64,000 nucleotides of DNA from Antitrichia curtipendula (Eukaryota; Streptophyta; Bryopsida; Hypnales; Leucodontaceae): the NCBI GenBank assembly GCA_951230915.1, contig OX579638.1, positions 6,466,696-6,530,695 of the forward strand, in the 5' to 3' direction. A program made the translations under genes and the position numbers. Shown here piece by piece: positions 1 to 12,298 of this stretch. Numbering within the stretch: the first letter of the stretch is position 1; each line of letters starts with the position of its first letter. The notes below the pieces were generated by a model, which worked only from the letters and a program-made list of their open reading frames with translations, searched no databases and was not told the origin of the DNA.

Positions 1-332
1 TTAGAAAATTTTTATTGTGGCATTTTACTATAATATACTTATTCAACACTGAAGGGGGCCCTTTTGCTTCCACAGGAAGTAAGAGCCCCTAACATAGCAA
101 CTTCTTAGCCAACCAATTTCTCTTACAACTTCCCACTCATCCAATGGTATTAGTGTTGCAATTTTCAAGCCAAACAATGATTCTCTACAAATTATAACTA
201 AATTCACTGCAATGTATATAAAGAGGCGTTATCCCTTGTCCAAGGGAGAATGATTTAGGTTAATTAATAATGTTATGATTTGATTTTCGAAGCTATTTGA
301 ATCTATTGAGAATAATTTAACCCAAAAAACGC

Positions 333-552
333 GGCCAAGGAGGATTGACCTCCTTTATTGCCCCATCTTTTATCCTTGGAGAAAGCACTGAAATTTTTTA
401 TTTTCCACCCGTGATAAAATTTGTATTTGCAATTAGAAATCCAAAATTCTTTAGAGAGGCAAAGAAATACAATATTTATATGGAAAAAGATAGGGAGAAA
501 TTTTTACAATTACCCTTGGTTTAGGCAATAAAATGGTCAATAATCATTGGCC
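333..552. mobile_element. GGCC-ended foldback element, copy 1
   Basis: Starts GGCCAAGGAGGATTGACC and ends in an imperfect inverted copy (..TTGACC/GGTCAATAATCATTGGCC), 220 bp long. The interior (about 360-470) shares text with the three following elements, for example the stretch on 'ttatccttggagaaa' and 'ccacccgtgataaaat'. No coding capacity. I could not match a target duplication for this copy. The ends resemble the 63,080 element, which does have a 9-bp duplication, so a Mutator-type origin is inferred. Confidence 0.55.
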
Positions 553-562
553 TTAGAATAGC

Positions 563-765
563 CTAGGTGAACCGCCCCCTTGCTCGTCTTCGAGGAAAAA
601 CATTGAAATTTTTCTTTTCTACACATGATAAAATTGCAAATTTTAAATTCATATTTGTAATTAGAGGCCCCAAATTAGCGAAGGAAGGCGTAGAAGATAA
701 ATTAATCAAGCACAAAATAGGGGGTCTTTTATTTTACATGCACCCTTGAAATGATTTGGGGGGGC
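563..765. mobile_element. Foldback element, diverged copy 2
   Basis: Related to the flanking foldbacks and to those at 22.9 and 63.1 kb: it shares the stretch 'cttgctcgtcttcgaggaaaa..cattgaaattttt' and the interior 'catgataaaattgcaaatt'. The short ORF across it (567-749) recurs in translated form in the other copies. That is repeat conservation and not evidence for a gene. Ends are approximate. Confidence 0.4.
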
Positions 766-772
766 AAGTGAC

Positions 773-1001
773 GGCCAAGGAAGATTGCCCCCTTATTGCC
801 ATGTATTTTATCCTTGGAGAAAATACTAGAATTTTTTATTTGCCACCCATGACAAAATTTACAAATTCTAAATTCATACTCGCAAAGGCCCAATATTAGG
901 TAGGAGAGGTGGATAATTACAAAATTCACGTGACACAAGTTAAGTGACAATTTTTACATTTATTCTTCAATGGGGCAATAAGGGGTCAATCCTCCCTAGC
1001 C
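773..1001. mobile_element. GGCC-ended foldback element, copy 3
   Basis: Left end GGCCAAGGAAGATTGCCCCC, right end an inverted match (GGGGTCAATCCTCCCTAGCC), 229 bp. The interior matches copies 1 and 4. Right flank and copy 4 left flank are nearly contiguous, so the elements lie back to back. Confidence 0.6.
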
Positions 1002-1011
1002 TATGAGTGAG

Positions 1012-1246
1012 GGCCAAGGAAGATTGACCCATGTATTGCCCTGTGTTTTATCCTTGCAAAAAATACGGGAATTTTTTATTTGTTGCATACAACAATATTT
1101 TCAAATTCTGAATTCATATTTGCAATCAAAGGCCCCAAATGAGCTAGAAGGCATGAAAAAATACAAAATTTAAGCGGCACAAAATAGGGTGCATTTTATA
1201 CATTTATCCTTTAATGGGGCAATACATGGGTCAATCCTCCTTGGCC
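1012..1246. mobile_element. GGCC-ended foldback element, copy 4
   Basis: Best preserved of the cluster. GGCCAAGGAAGATTGACCCA at the left matches TGGGTCAATCCTCCTTGGCC inverted at the right. The 9-bp flanks atgagtgag (1003-1011) and atgggtgaa (1247-1255) agree at 7 of 9 positions, which fits a Mutator-like 9-bp target duplication. Length 235 bp, no ORF. Confidence 0.65.
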
Positions 1247-1279
1247 ATGGGTGAAGGGGTGATTCACCCCACCCACGGA

Positions 1280-1530
1280 ACTCCCCCCTGGTCATAGTTG
1301 AAACCATCTTTTGGGGTACACTGCATCATTTTGCTTAGAAAACATTGAAGAGCACTCATTGGAAGCCAAGGTATTGAGCAAGACCTGCCCCTTTTTCACA
1401 CAAAATTCCAAAGATGAACATCTGCACTTCTGTCTTACACAACATAGAAGGATGATTCTGTAGCCTTCCCTTGTCCACTTTTCGGCCGCCGCGTCCTTTG
1501 CAACTGTGACAATTGAGCTGTTTATCTTGT
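1280..1530. repeat. Degenerate relative of the 220-bp TTAA element
   Basis: Shares blocks in the same order with the elements at 12,074-12,294 and 12,299-12,524: 'agcactcattggaagcc', 'aaaattccaaagatgaacatctgcacttctgtctta', and 'cggccg'. The terminal TTAACCC ends are not recognisable here, so the borders are estimates. Confidence 0.4.
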
Positions 1531-1832
1531 CTCACATCACGTCCGCTGTGGCGGATTCTCCGCAGCACAAACAATATTAAATTTTAAAAAAGTCAACATG
1601 AAATCTCACTCGAAATCTAGAATCCAGGAGCCGTACGGAAATACTATAAAAGTAGGGAAGCACTGCGGTAGTGGGACTTCATTCCCGAGGCGGATATCCT
1701 ACACGGCACAAATTTAGATTTTAGACTCGACTCGAGGGAAGAAAATGCCAACTGAATCACTTTTGGAATTTGGACCCAAACCCAAATGAATTAAAGAAAG
1801 CCAAGTTTTCTTGGGTTTCGTTGGTAAGTTAA

Positions 1833-2805
1833 CCCCTCACCGCCCAAGGGGCCCAAAAGTGGCCTCACACAATCTAGCAGTCGACTTCAAAGTGCTGTAA
1901 CTTTTGCGTCCGGTGTCTAAATTTAATAAAACTTATTGGAAAAGTTGCGCATACTAGACTAGTTTTTGTGGTAAAAATTTCAGATCTATCTAAGATGTAT
2001 TGGATTTTTAGAAGCCATTCGAAGTTCGCAGATTCAATTTCAGTTCACCACACTGCATTGAGATGGCTGCAACTTCGGGGGCTTGTATCTTTTGCATCAA
2101 ATGTTATTTTTCAATAAGAAAATTTGGGTTTTGTTCCCCATAAAGTCTACTTAATGTGGGAAAATTTTCATGTCAATCCAAGCTGTTTCGAATGCTTGGG
2201 AGCAATTCGAAGTTCAAAATATAGACATTTCTGCATTACAGTGAACTTCGGCGGCTTATAACTTCTTCAAACAATGTTCGATTTCAATAATTTTTATTGG
2301 AAAAGTTGCGCATACTAGTCTAGTTCTTGTAGTAAAATTTTCATACCAATCCAAGAAGTCATGATTGACTGAGAGGCATTTTAGTAGAGGTAGGTTCAGC
2401 AATAGATGTGATTTTTTGCTACTTTTTTCACTTTTTTTTGACATTTCAAAACAATTTTGCAAACGCAATGAGTCAATTGAATGATTTTTTTCCCCACCAA
2501 AGTGTTTTTCTTTTGGTTTTGAATCACTTTTTAGTTCAAAGTTTTTTCATTTGAGTAGGTTTAGAAATCGAATTTCACCTCGAATTGTGTTTTGAGGACA
2601 ATTTCAGCATCTTTTTTCAACACTAAAACATTATAATCTTTCAATCTATACGGTCAAATGACCTCAAATTTGATTTAAACCATCTACAACATGCACACTA
2701 CAATATTGTACGGTTGAGATTTTCATACCTTACTCACATTTAGACTTATAACACTTGAAAAGGAAAGTTGTTTTTTGACATGGTTAGGCCTTGGGCGGTG
2801 AGGGG
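1833..2805. mobile_element. 973-bp TTAA-flanked non-autonomous element (family P), copy 1
   Basis: Flanked by TTAA (1829-1832 and 2806-2809). The 17-bp terminal inverted repeats CCCCTCACCGCCCAAGG are perfect. A second copy of nearly the same length (970 bp) and identical ends lies inverted at 32,216-33,185. The interior includes two stretches related to each other ('ggaaaagttgcgcatactag.ctagt' near 1938 and 2297). No transposase ORF. TTAA targets with ends starting CCC are typical of the piggyBac superfamily (known). Assignment of this family to it is inference. Confidence 0.8.
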
Positions 2806-2809
2806 TTAA

Positions 2810-3032
2810 CCCTTGAACGTCGACGAGGACGTTCTGCGTCCTTTGAATGACAAAGAATCTTTCCCTACAGGATAGAAGTGCAACTTTTCATCCTCAGTAT
2901 TAGGAGTGGAAAGGAAAGATCTTTAACAGTTCTTTAACTTCCAAAGAATATATTAGGCTTTTTCATAAGTAGATGATGTCACACGGAATCAAAATACAGG
3001 ATTTCCACGGCTACAGGTCCGTCCTTCAAGGG
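2810..3032. mobile_element. 223-bp TTAA-flanked miniature element
   Basis: Begins CCCTTGAACG and ends CTTCAAGGG, flanked by TTAA at 2806-2809 and 3033-3036. Its left TTAA is the same four bases as the right TTAA of the preceding 973-bp element. It is an inverted relative of the 12.1-12.5 kb elements (tracts 'acttccaaagaata', 'cacacggaatcaaaatacag'). Confidence 0.65.
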
Positions 3033-3035
3033 TTA

Positions 3036-3547
3036 AGGTAAACCAACCTATGACAGGCAGAATGACTGATTTGGTATGTTGCCATTAGCAAAATAAAATC
3101 AGATTTTTTTCTAGCAGAGACAACTTTGAGAAATGAAAGAAGCAGTTAAAATTTTAGTTTTTGGACAAAGTAGGAATTTGTTATGAATTTTTTAAGTATT
3201 TTTTCAAAACAGTCTGTAGACTATCTGAAATCAATAAAATATGTCTTCATGATGGTCATCTTACCACCTAATGCAGTCTTCAGATTTCCTAACACAACCA
3301 CAAGAATTTTTAATGTGGCCATCACACAAAGGAATAAAAAAAAAACTCTTTATGATGAGTTTACACTCACAATGTGTAAGTGTCCTATGACAGTCATTAC
3401 TAATTCTATCACAATCACCTAATGCACTAATGTGGGCCACTAACCAACCTAATTAAACTGTAGAAGCAAAAATCTGAAATGGACTGTAATGGGGGGTTAT
3501 GTAGATGTCTGCATTAGACAGTTGGCCTGCCATAGGCTGGTTTACCT
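3036..3547. mobile_element. 512-bp TA-flanked miniature element (Tc1/mariner-like)
   Basis: Left end AGGTAAACCAACCTATGACA and the right end, read inverted, AGGTAAACCAGCCTATGGCA differ at two positions; TIR similarity extends to about 23 bp. TA dinucleotides flank both ends (3034-3035, 3548-3549). The left TA lies inside the TTAA closing the previous element, so three elements follow one another without spacer. A 79-codon ORF inside has no recognisable domain. Confidence 0.6.
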
Positions 3548-3549
3548 TA

Positions 3550-4842
3550 GAAGCACAGTGATTTTCTTGTCACTGGGAAGAAGGGAATTGAAGTGGCCAG
3601 CCACTTCTTCAATACCCATGCGACATTTAGGTGACACATGGTGATATCTAGATGAAACTTCGGGGGTTCACTCAATATATTCTTTGACCCCCTATCTTGT
3701 ATGGTAAAAAATCATTTAAAAATCATTTAGTTTGAAAAAAATTATAGTGTATTCTATCATGTTGGAAGTTTATATTGTGAGTTTTTGATAATTTTCTTTA
3801 TTTTGTAAGAAAATAAATACATAGTATAGTTGGAATTTTTTTTTGACCCCATATTTTATATGGTAAATATTATTTTAAGAATAATTTTTATTATGCCAAT
3901 AAATGAAGGCTTGGTTAAAGTATGTGCATACCAAAGTTAGATACAATTGTCATCAAACGCAATCTGATAAATGTTTGAAGTGAAAATACAACCATTTTAG
4001 TGCAATCTTCAATTGCGCATTTGGATATCTTGTTGAATTCAATTGAATCCAAAAAAATTCACATAAAAGACATATTGATTATGTAACAACACCCAAAAAT
4101 CTGGAGCTAAATCAAAATTTATTAAAAAATAAATAGGGATAGAAAATTTACTTGTTCGCACGTGATGTCCAAAGATTACATTGAGTCACCCCACCCCCAC
4201 CCACCTCAAGGATGAAACTTAGGTGGAACTAACGTAAAATTTGGCTTTATTTAGTTTTTTTGGAGCAAAGAGGTAAAAATTGGTGCAAAAGAAATCTACA
4301 GGTAAAGTGACTTACACCCTGGAATGCATACATGGAAGGAAAAAATGGATAGAATCATTCATATGTATATTGGGTCATCCTTAAAATCACCTATTAGATA
4401 TTACTTTTATTTTATAATTTTTTGAAGAGTTACTTAACAATTTCATTCATTTTATTTTCATTTTTGCGGGATTGTCTCTAAAAGGCTCATAACTTTGTTT
4501 CACCAAAAAACACTTCAAAGCTACTATTTTCAGTGCAAAAAGCTACCAAGAAAGAATACTACTTTTTGCATTATCAACCATAGGATCTTGCATTAGACTT
4601 GTTTGAGAATGTGTAGAAATTTTATCAAACACTTTAACCATATAGATTGTAAGATAGGATGTTCAAAGTGAAAAGCATATAACTTTTTATACCTTTCTTT
4701 ACAAGTTTTGAAGACCTTGAATCATCCTAATGTAAATTTTTTGCACCACAATTTTTTAGTGAGTTTTGAATCTTTTATAGTGGGACGTTGAGTTCAAAAT
4801 CTAGAAAAAATATTCAAATATTTGTTTGATTATCTTCTTTCT
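3550..4842. other. AT-rich DNA without a recognised gene
   Basis: About 1.3 kb of AT-rich sequence with many stops in all frames. No inverted repeats, ORFs or RNA genes that I can support. Confidence 0.5.
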
Positions 4843-4846
4843 TTAA

Positions 4847-5426
4847 CCCCTAAAACCCTGCTTGTCCCCTCGAGAGACAATTTGGGTCCGGGTAGGTTCC
4901 TATTGTCTCAATTAGAAGTGAATTTTTTTGAGATTTTCTGAGGTTGTGTAGCTTTGCAAGAGCTTTGTGGATATATAATATTTATTTCAATCGGATGCTG
5001 GATGAAAAAGTTATGGCACAATGAGCAAGAAATGGAGATTGGCGGGCAGCCCAAAAAAACTACAAAAAGTCAAAATAGTTTTTTTTAAATTTTTTTCTAA
5101 AAGATTATGTTCTTCCCTATACGTGAAGCTTTGAATCATTCTATTTGGACTAGGGATGAGAAAGTTTTGGACAATCTTAGTTTTTCGGGCAATTTAAGCA
5201 TCTTCTTGAAAAAAAACTTTTTGTTCAACTTTGAATGCTAATATCTTTCAATCCGTATGGTCAAATTTGATGAAATTTTTACTACATGATCTCAGACAAG
5301 TTAAGTACAAGATCCTACGGTTAAATCCACAAAAAACAAAAAAAAAATTGGTTTCCTTAAGTGAATGCAACAGAAGTGGTAGTTTTGAGTGTTTTTTGGC
5401 AAAAAACACCCTTGGGGTTTTAGGGG
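4847..5426. mobile_element. 580-bp TTAA-flanked element (family Q, short form)
   Basis: TTAA at 4843-4846 and 5427-5430. Ends CCCCTAAAACCC and GGGTTTTAGGGG form a 12-bp perfect inverted repeat. The right half shares blocks with the longer elements at 21.6, 23.7 and 42.2 kb ('gctaatatctttcaatc..', 'tggtagttttgagtgttttttg'), so it is a shortened member of the same family. A 70-codon ORF inside is not a gene. Confidence 0.75.
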
Positions 5427-5430
5427 TTAA

Positions 5431-7660
5431 AATATTTGGTTAAGTAGAAGTGTATACAAGATGGGAGGAAAAGTAGAATCGTCAATAGTTCTAAAACAAA
5501 ATTAGAACATGTCAATCCTAATGGTTGCTAAAATTGAATTGTTGTAGAAAATAATCTACACCCTATATATGTTTTTTGTTATAAATAGTTGCTAAAATTG
5601 AATTTAGAATTGAATCCCATACATTTTCAAAAAGATGCCTTGATTGCCTTAAAATCAAGACTCTTCATATCTTGCAAATCACAACCTAAGTGGAATAAAG
5701 CAAATCATTATATGTAAATATATTCTATGAGAATTTTAAAATATTTTTTGAGTTTTTTCTTTTTTTCCATTGCTTGACTAAGCAATTTGTGCTTAGTTGG
5801 GCATAACTTTTTTTTCAAGGCACCACACAAACTAAGAATTATATTTCCATAAAGCTAGTACATTCTCTTATCTTTAAGAAAACTTTCAAAATATTAGAGT
5901 AAAATTTGACTTCATACAAATGTGCCCAAAATCCTAAAACACCCACTCCAAGACCTTGAACTTTAGTGAGGTAACTCATAAATGACAATAAACTCTTGTG
6001 GAGCTTTTAGAAGGTTTCAGTAGTTTCATATAAAGTCATTTTTGGATGGATGAAATTGAAATTCTTACCAAAGATGCAGGCCTGCATTAGCTTTGTGAAT
6101 ATATAGGTCAAATTTAAATCTAATCCATTTTTATTTTGGAGGGGACTACCTCTCATTGCAAAAAGATTTTGGGTAGGTTAGACATCTCCATTACCTTTGA
6201 AAATAGGTATGTCAATAACGAACATAAGTACCTACTCAATGGTCCAAATCCCCAAGGTTGGATAGTGCCTCTTTCTCAACAAAGTTGAATCAAACTATGC
6301 TAATCCTATTGAGTAGGGACCAAAATTTATTTTCTTTTAACTTCAAGCGTTATAATCTTGCAATGTAGACCATCAAATGTGGGTGAATGCAAGAAAGACT
6401 AGTACTATTTTTTGTCACACTTGACGTGTCGGACTTGTTATCGGCTATTACTTTTGAAGATGAATCCAATTAACTTGAATTTTTTTGTGGAGATGGCTAA
6501 CCTGATCTAGTTTAGATCCCTTATTTTTCAAAAATATTCAAAAATAATTTTATATTTAAATTTAAATTTAGCTAATTTGTCACACTTTGCAGTTTAGGGG
6601 TTTTTAGTACTGGGGAGAATCCAAACTTAATGATCTAGATCTGAAATTTCTATGGTCTATTCCCATAGTAGGAAGCCATGTATCTACCAAAGGAAATTTA
6701 AAAATATTTTATTTTATGCCCTCCACATACGTGCAAACAGGGCTCCCTTGCGCGCGCAGTTCTGAACATTCAAAATTGTTTCAAGATCATTTTTTTGGTG
6801 AAATGTCTTTCCTATAAAGTCCTCCCAAATGTACAATTTTTAGTTTTCTTAAAAATTGTTTTTCCTATTTTTTACAAATTAAAATGTGAAAGTACCTATT
6901 TTCATGAGATTTTGCACTTTTTCAGTTCTCCTACTTAGAGAATTTTTCTATGCTTTTCCTTTCTAGGGTAACTTCTTCTTAAAGGTGTATACATTGAACA
7001 TATTTTTCAGATTTTTTTAAAATTGTTTTTCTAATTATACAGTGCTCCCAAAAAAAACATGAGTACTGTGGAAAACGCTACGCAAAGTGGACGGTCTTTC
7101 TTGCATTCACCCATGTGTTGAATTTTTTTATACAAATTCATTTAGTAGTCTAGTTCAAATTTTTATGGTTGATAGTTTGAAAAATATTTTTATATTACAA
7201 TTATGCTCAATGTACTAAAAAAACACAATTTAGAACGCTTTTTGTGAAAAATAGTCAAAGAACTTTAGTAGGATCCAAATCTATTTCAACAAGGTTAACT
7301 GGGGAAAATACTCATCCTCTCTTTCCTTCAAGTGACAAGCTCAAAACCAACATTTTAGGATCCACATGCCTCCTATTTGTCATAAAAGTAGTTATGTGGA
7401 GGAAAATACTAAGGTAGAGGTCCATAGAGCACACATCCATAAAAGTGTTCACCTCTCGCAATGTACACTATGTGTACATTTTTCTTTTTCATTGCTTCTG
7501 CAATGTATACATGGTGAATATTGTAGGATGTGGACACTTTTAGTGAGCACTATGTTTCAACTTCAAAAATTCATAACTAATTCCACAAAGCTCCCCCAAA
7601 TATGAAACGCCTTCAGTTCCATGCCAATTCCATCTGTCTTTCAATATTTGAAAATTTACT
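5431..7660. other. AT-rich DNA with fragment of a dispersed repeat
   Basis: The first 250 bases match a dispersed repeat also seen at about 11,050, 13,440 and 46,500 ('taagtagaagt..', 'caatagttctaa', 'atcctaatggttgctaa'). The rest is AT-rich with no supportable gene. Short ORFs near 7,366-7,931 end in or cross a T-rich tract at 7,715-7,742. Confidence 0.4.
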
Positions 7661-9485
7661 GAACAATCATTTCCAGAAGTCTACCCAGCCACCTGAATTT
7701 CCAGCTCTTTCTTCTTTTCTTTTCTTTTTTTTTTTTTTTTTTCCGTTCTGCCGTTCCGTGACCAAGGTTGACAACTCCTCGATCACGGATCCAGTGGGCA
7801 TGCTTTCCCAGGATGCTTCCCAGTACTCCGTCCCTCGCTCGTTGGTCACTTCGTCTGAATCCCGTCGAACCCATGTTCCTTCCTCACACCAAGCTCACCA
7901 GGGTACAAACACAAACAAACAAACAAACTGAGGATGGCCACCCGGGCTTCCTGAGTTCCTGTCCAATGCCGGCCTCCAGAAGCCTTCAATCTGGGGGCCT
8001 GTAGTAGTCCTGTACCCGAATCTATCACAGCCAAGTGCAATCTCTCAAGCCTCTCCGCCCTCCATTCAGGGGTTTCTCCTTGAAATTGGGATCATGAATC
8101 CTCAGAGTGACCATACTTGATATGGTCTGGTCGTCAAAACGAGGTCGACTGGCTGGGAGTGGATGGAAGGACTTGGCCACTTTCTGAAAACTTGGGCAAG
8201 TCCGTCAGTCAAATTGGAGAGGGGTTTCTCCTCCAAATTGAAAATTTCCAAAGTCAAACTCGTCACCTGTAAGTTAAGCTTAAACCATCGCCACCATGGG
8301 GGCGGTCAAATCCCCACGGGAAACGACGCTCGGAGGGAACTACCTGTAGTTCAGCAGTCTCGGCTCTATGGCTCCAACACGGGCCAGCCAAAGTGCCCCG
8401 GCTGTTGCATATTTTATTAAACAATAATTGAACTCTAACCTATTGCTCCTGCTCGAAGCTCCGCCTTTTCATTTGGCAAGCTCTAGGGTCTTAGAACAAT
8501 GAAGCTAGGGCACAAAAAACACGGAAAAGTTTTCAGAAAGTTGACAACTCCAGGCCCGATTTAAAGTTCACCGAGCACGGGAAGTTGTGGGAAAATCAAC
8601 CAAATATCCGGAGCCCGGTGGTTCAAAAACTGTTTGATGTACCATAGTGAGGGGCGATTGGGCTCCCGGCCCCGGCCTATGGCGTTCCGTCCATGCAGGC
8701 CGAGCCACAGTGGGGATGCTCTTACAGTAGTGTCCCCAACTACAGTACGGTAATTAAGCTTAGTTACTCTTGAAGTCCACAAACAAAAACAAGACACACC
8801 AACAAAACGACCCAGTTGTGCTGTACGGTATTCCTAAGCTTTCTAGTCCAGTAAGTTAGCAATGCATGATTCCTGAGCAGGCAGTCTGTGACTGATGATC
8901 GAATGGGTCCCTCCCTCTCTCCCCTCCCTCCTTCTGATCGATCGATCAATAGTAAGTTATGATATCCGTCCCCTGATATTCTCTGCTCCTGCTTTGACAG
9001 ACCGTCCAGACATGAATTTTCACTTGGATGGCCCATTGGACGGAGACTCATGAACTTACGCTAACTTGAGCTTACTTACAGTGAGTCCCCGAGTAACCTA
9101 GTATCTATCTTGCAGCTGCGGTAATTGACAATCTTCCGTCGGTTGCGTGTGCCTGTGGCCCTCCCTTTGAGTTGGTCCCTGGCCGCTTCATGTACCTGGA
9201 GTCCTGGATGATCCTGCCTGTGACCTTGTTTCGGCCAAAAGGACAAATGCCAACATCTATTTTCGGAGAGCGTGCCGCGGGGGGGGACGTGAAACTCGCG
9301 CACTTTCCTCTTCCGACATTCCAGGAACTGAAGACCGACGACGGAGGAAGGATTCGCTGGGCAGCTGACGAAAATCAGGTCCTGGAGTTCCATCCAACTA
9401 GAGCAGGGACGACTGGAAATTGGGGGTATCAGAGCGAACTCAGAGCATCCATCGGGAACTAACTTACTAACCCCCCTACGCGCTT
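7661..9485. other. Less repetitive, GC-balanced island of unknown content
   Basis: Composition changes sharply here from AT-rich repeats to balanced sequence. Several overlapping ORFs of 60-105 codons exist on both strands (for example 9,172-9,462 plus and 9,076-9,393 minus), but none has a recognisable domain and they contradict one another. There is a short (gatc) run near 8,936-8,948. It could be an exon-bearing or regulatory remnant of a gene or a captured fragment. No function is assigned. Confidence 0.35.
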
Positions 9486-9493
9486 AGTACTGT

Positions 9494-10400
9494 TGCAATA
9501 CTGCCAACTTTGACAGCATCCCGAGAGCTGAAAAATTGATATTTTACCACAAATTTTTTACCACAATATCATATTTATATTAATAACATGTGTACCAAAT
9601 TTCAAGGCCAAAAGATTCACAAAAAAATTTATTCAAAATCTACCAACATGGGTAGTTGTGGAAAAAATTAAACTGTTGCCAACTTTGACAGCCTCCCAAG
9701 TATTGAAATTTTTTTTTTGCTATGAAATTTTTGTAACAGCAATTAATCTATGATAATAACAAATTTTTCAAATCTCAAGGCCAAAAGATCAATACAAAAA
9801 AAGATATTCACAATCTACCAACATGTGTTGTCTCGAGAAACACTTATGGAAACCATTTCATTATTGCCTAATTTGACACCCTCCCAAGGGTTGAGAAATT
9901 GTCTATTTACCATGAAATTATTTCACACAATCCTATCTATGTTGATAAAATGTTTGCCAGATTTCAAGGACAAAAAAGTCTTAAAAAAAAAGATATTCAA
10001 AATCTACCAATATCAAAACTAGCATCCTAATGTTATTTTTGATGTCCAAAAAAATGGACATCCAAATTTTGAACGTAAAAAAAAAACATGTTTCTTCTAG
10101 TGATGGATAGCTTTGAGAAACCATTTTTCTACTACCAACTTTGACACGCTCCCAAGGGCTGAGATTTTTTTTATTTACCATGAAATTTTTGTCACGAGAT
10201 CTTCTCTATGTTAATATATGTTTGACAAATTTGAAGGTTAAAAGATCTATACAGAAAAGGATATACACAATCTACCAACATGTGTAGTTGTGGGAAACAA
10301 CAGGGGAAGCCATTTCACTACTACCTATGTTGGTAGATTTTGAATAACTTTTTTTTGGTGAATCTTTTGGCCTTGAAAGTTGGCAGCATTGAAATTTCCT
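9494..10400. repeat. TIR element built of about 175-270 bp tandem units
   Basis: The phrase 'caactttgacag' or a close variant recurs at 9,505, 9,680, 9,868 and 10,136, and again in a shortened form near 10,320. Each is followed by a related block ('accatgaaatt', 'aaggccaaaagat', 'caatctaccaacatg'). The right edge carries the same phrase inverted (gaaagttggcagcattgaa), pairing with 'ttgcaatactgccaacttt' at the left, so the array is bounded by inverted ends. Small ORFs inside are products of the repeat. Confidence 0.6.
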
Positions 10401-12069
10401 TCACTGCAGTTGCAAAACGCCATTTTGATTGAGACCACCCCACTGTATAATAACAATATACTTTTAATATTGGACTATGAAACCATTGAAACAATATTGT
10501 TTCAATGGGAGGTACTTTCTTGATGAGTCACCAAACTTTGGGATGATACTTTAGCTCCTGAGGGGGGGATGGAGTTCGTCCAGTTGTTCCCAAGTTTAGG
10601 ATGAACGGGATGGGAAAAGGACTGACATTCTCCAAGGCACTTTAGAGCCATTTTGTTTGTCTTTTCATTATCATTGGGGCTTCGAAGATAGTCACCTACA
10701 CCACCATAGACTGCCACAAGCTTTTAATAGAAACCAATGAAACTTGGAGAATTTAAATTGATATAGAGTACACCTATTATAAACCGCACACATCCAAAAT
10801 TCGGACAATAAAATTTGTCATTTACCAACCAGTAACCATAAAATTCAACGACCCATTCAAATATGAACAAAATTTTATAACACCATCCAAGGACAATACA
10901 CTATGTGTCAAAAGTTTGCAAGGATTTTAAACTAGATTTCAACTTCATCACCTTTAATCCCTAAATTGAAAGAGCCAAGTTCTTCTTGAGTTGAGAGTGT
11001 AGGTTACAATTTATTTAAAAAATCAAATAGAACTTAACTTTCACTCAATAAAAATTTGTTAAGTAGAAGTAGGTTCGAGATTGAAGGAAAATCTAAATTG
11101 TTAATAGCTCTAAGATGAAATTGAAATATATTAGTCTCAATGGTGCGATTGTTCTAGCAAGAAACCTTAACCTTGTGAAATTTTTTTAAAATTTCAATTG
11201 TAAAAATTGTGGTCATAAATGAATCCTACAAGTTATTTTTTCAAGAAGATGCTCTAATAATTGCCCAAAAAACAAGATCGTCCATAGCTTTCACATAACA
11301 AATCCAAATGGAATAAATCGAAGCTTCCTATGTACAATACATAAAAATATAACCTATACAAAACAAATTAATATTTTTATTTTACTTCAAGTTTTTTTGA
11401 AGTTTTTTTTTTGCCCACCAAACTAAAGAAAAGGCTTTTTGTGCCATAACTTTTGCTCCAACACTTTGATTGAAGAAAATAATAATATTTTCAGAAAGCT
11501 AATATGTTTTTCTATCTTCCCCCAAAAAATTCAGAAAATCATAACAAATATTGAGACCATAGGAGCTTGCCCTAAATCCATTTTGTCCCCCGCGGAGATA
11601 ATGGGACTTTAGGGGATAAATTACAATAAAAAATTTAGAAAAAAAATCTTTTTTCATTTTATTTTTCAAAGGTCAAATTTAATATAATTATTATTATCAA
11701 GCCAAATTTCAAAACATACAAGTCTCATTATTTATGTGGAGAAGGATTTGAATTTTGTCTGTGTAGTGATTGGCAAGTTTATTCTATATATTAATTAAAA
11801 TTTTAAAACATTACAAATTATTTTAAAATTTAAAATTTAAAGAGACTTGAGATTTGATGGTAAAAGAGTGGGTAAGGATTTAGAAAAAACAACTTAACCC
11901 CTAAGTGTCCAAAAGAGGGCATCCCTACAGACTTTTTGTTTCTAAAGAAAAACATAATCATTTTTGAAATCATTTTTTGAAAAATCAAACCACAAAATCT
12001 TATTTGCTACGATCAATCCTATACACCCTCAAGTTATAAAACTTTGACAATACAAATTTGGAAATATAT
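10401..12069. other. AT-rich DNA with a copy of the dispersed R repeat
   Basis: From about 11,050 to 11,620 it matches the 46,500-46,860 region in the same orientation ('agtagaagtaggttc', 'aatagctctaagat', 'gttctagcaag', then 'ttttgtcccccg..ggac..atgggacttta'). The end 'ctttaggggataa' recalls the TTAA families. No gene is supportable. Confidence 0.45.
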
Positions 12070-12073
12070 TTAA

Positions 12074-12294
12074 CCCTTAAACGACAGGCTCATAACCGTA
12101 GAAATCATTTGTTTTGACACCGTGTGAATTGTTGGATTAAAATACAGCAAAACCACTCATTGGAAGTCAAACTACTACAGATGATCTTTCTTTTTCCTAT
12201 GAAATTTTGAAGATGAATAGTTGCACTTTTGTCCTATACAGGAGATTCTCTTGTCATTCATCGGCCGCAAAACATCTACCTCAACGTTTAAGGG
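12074..12294. mobile_element. 221-bp TTAA-flanked miniature element, tandem copy 1
   Basis: TTAA at 12,070-12,073 and 12,295-12,298, ends CCCTTAAACG and CGTTTAAGGG (10-bp perfect inverted repeat). Shares an ordered set of blocks with its right-hand neighbour. Confidence 0.7.
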
Positions 12295-12298
12295 TTAA

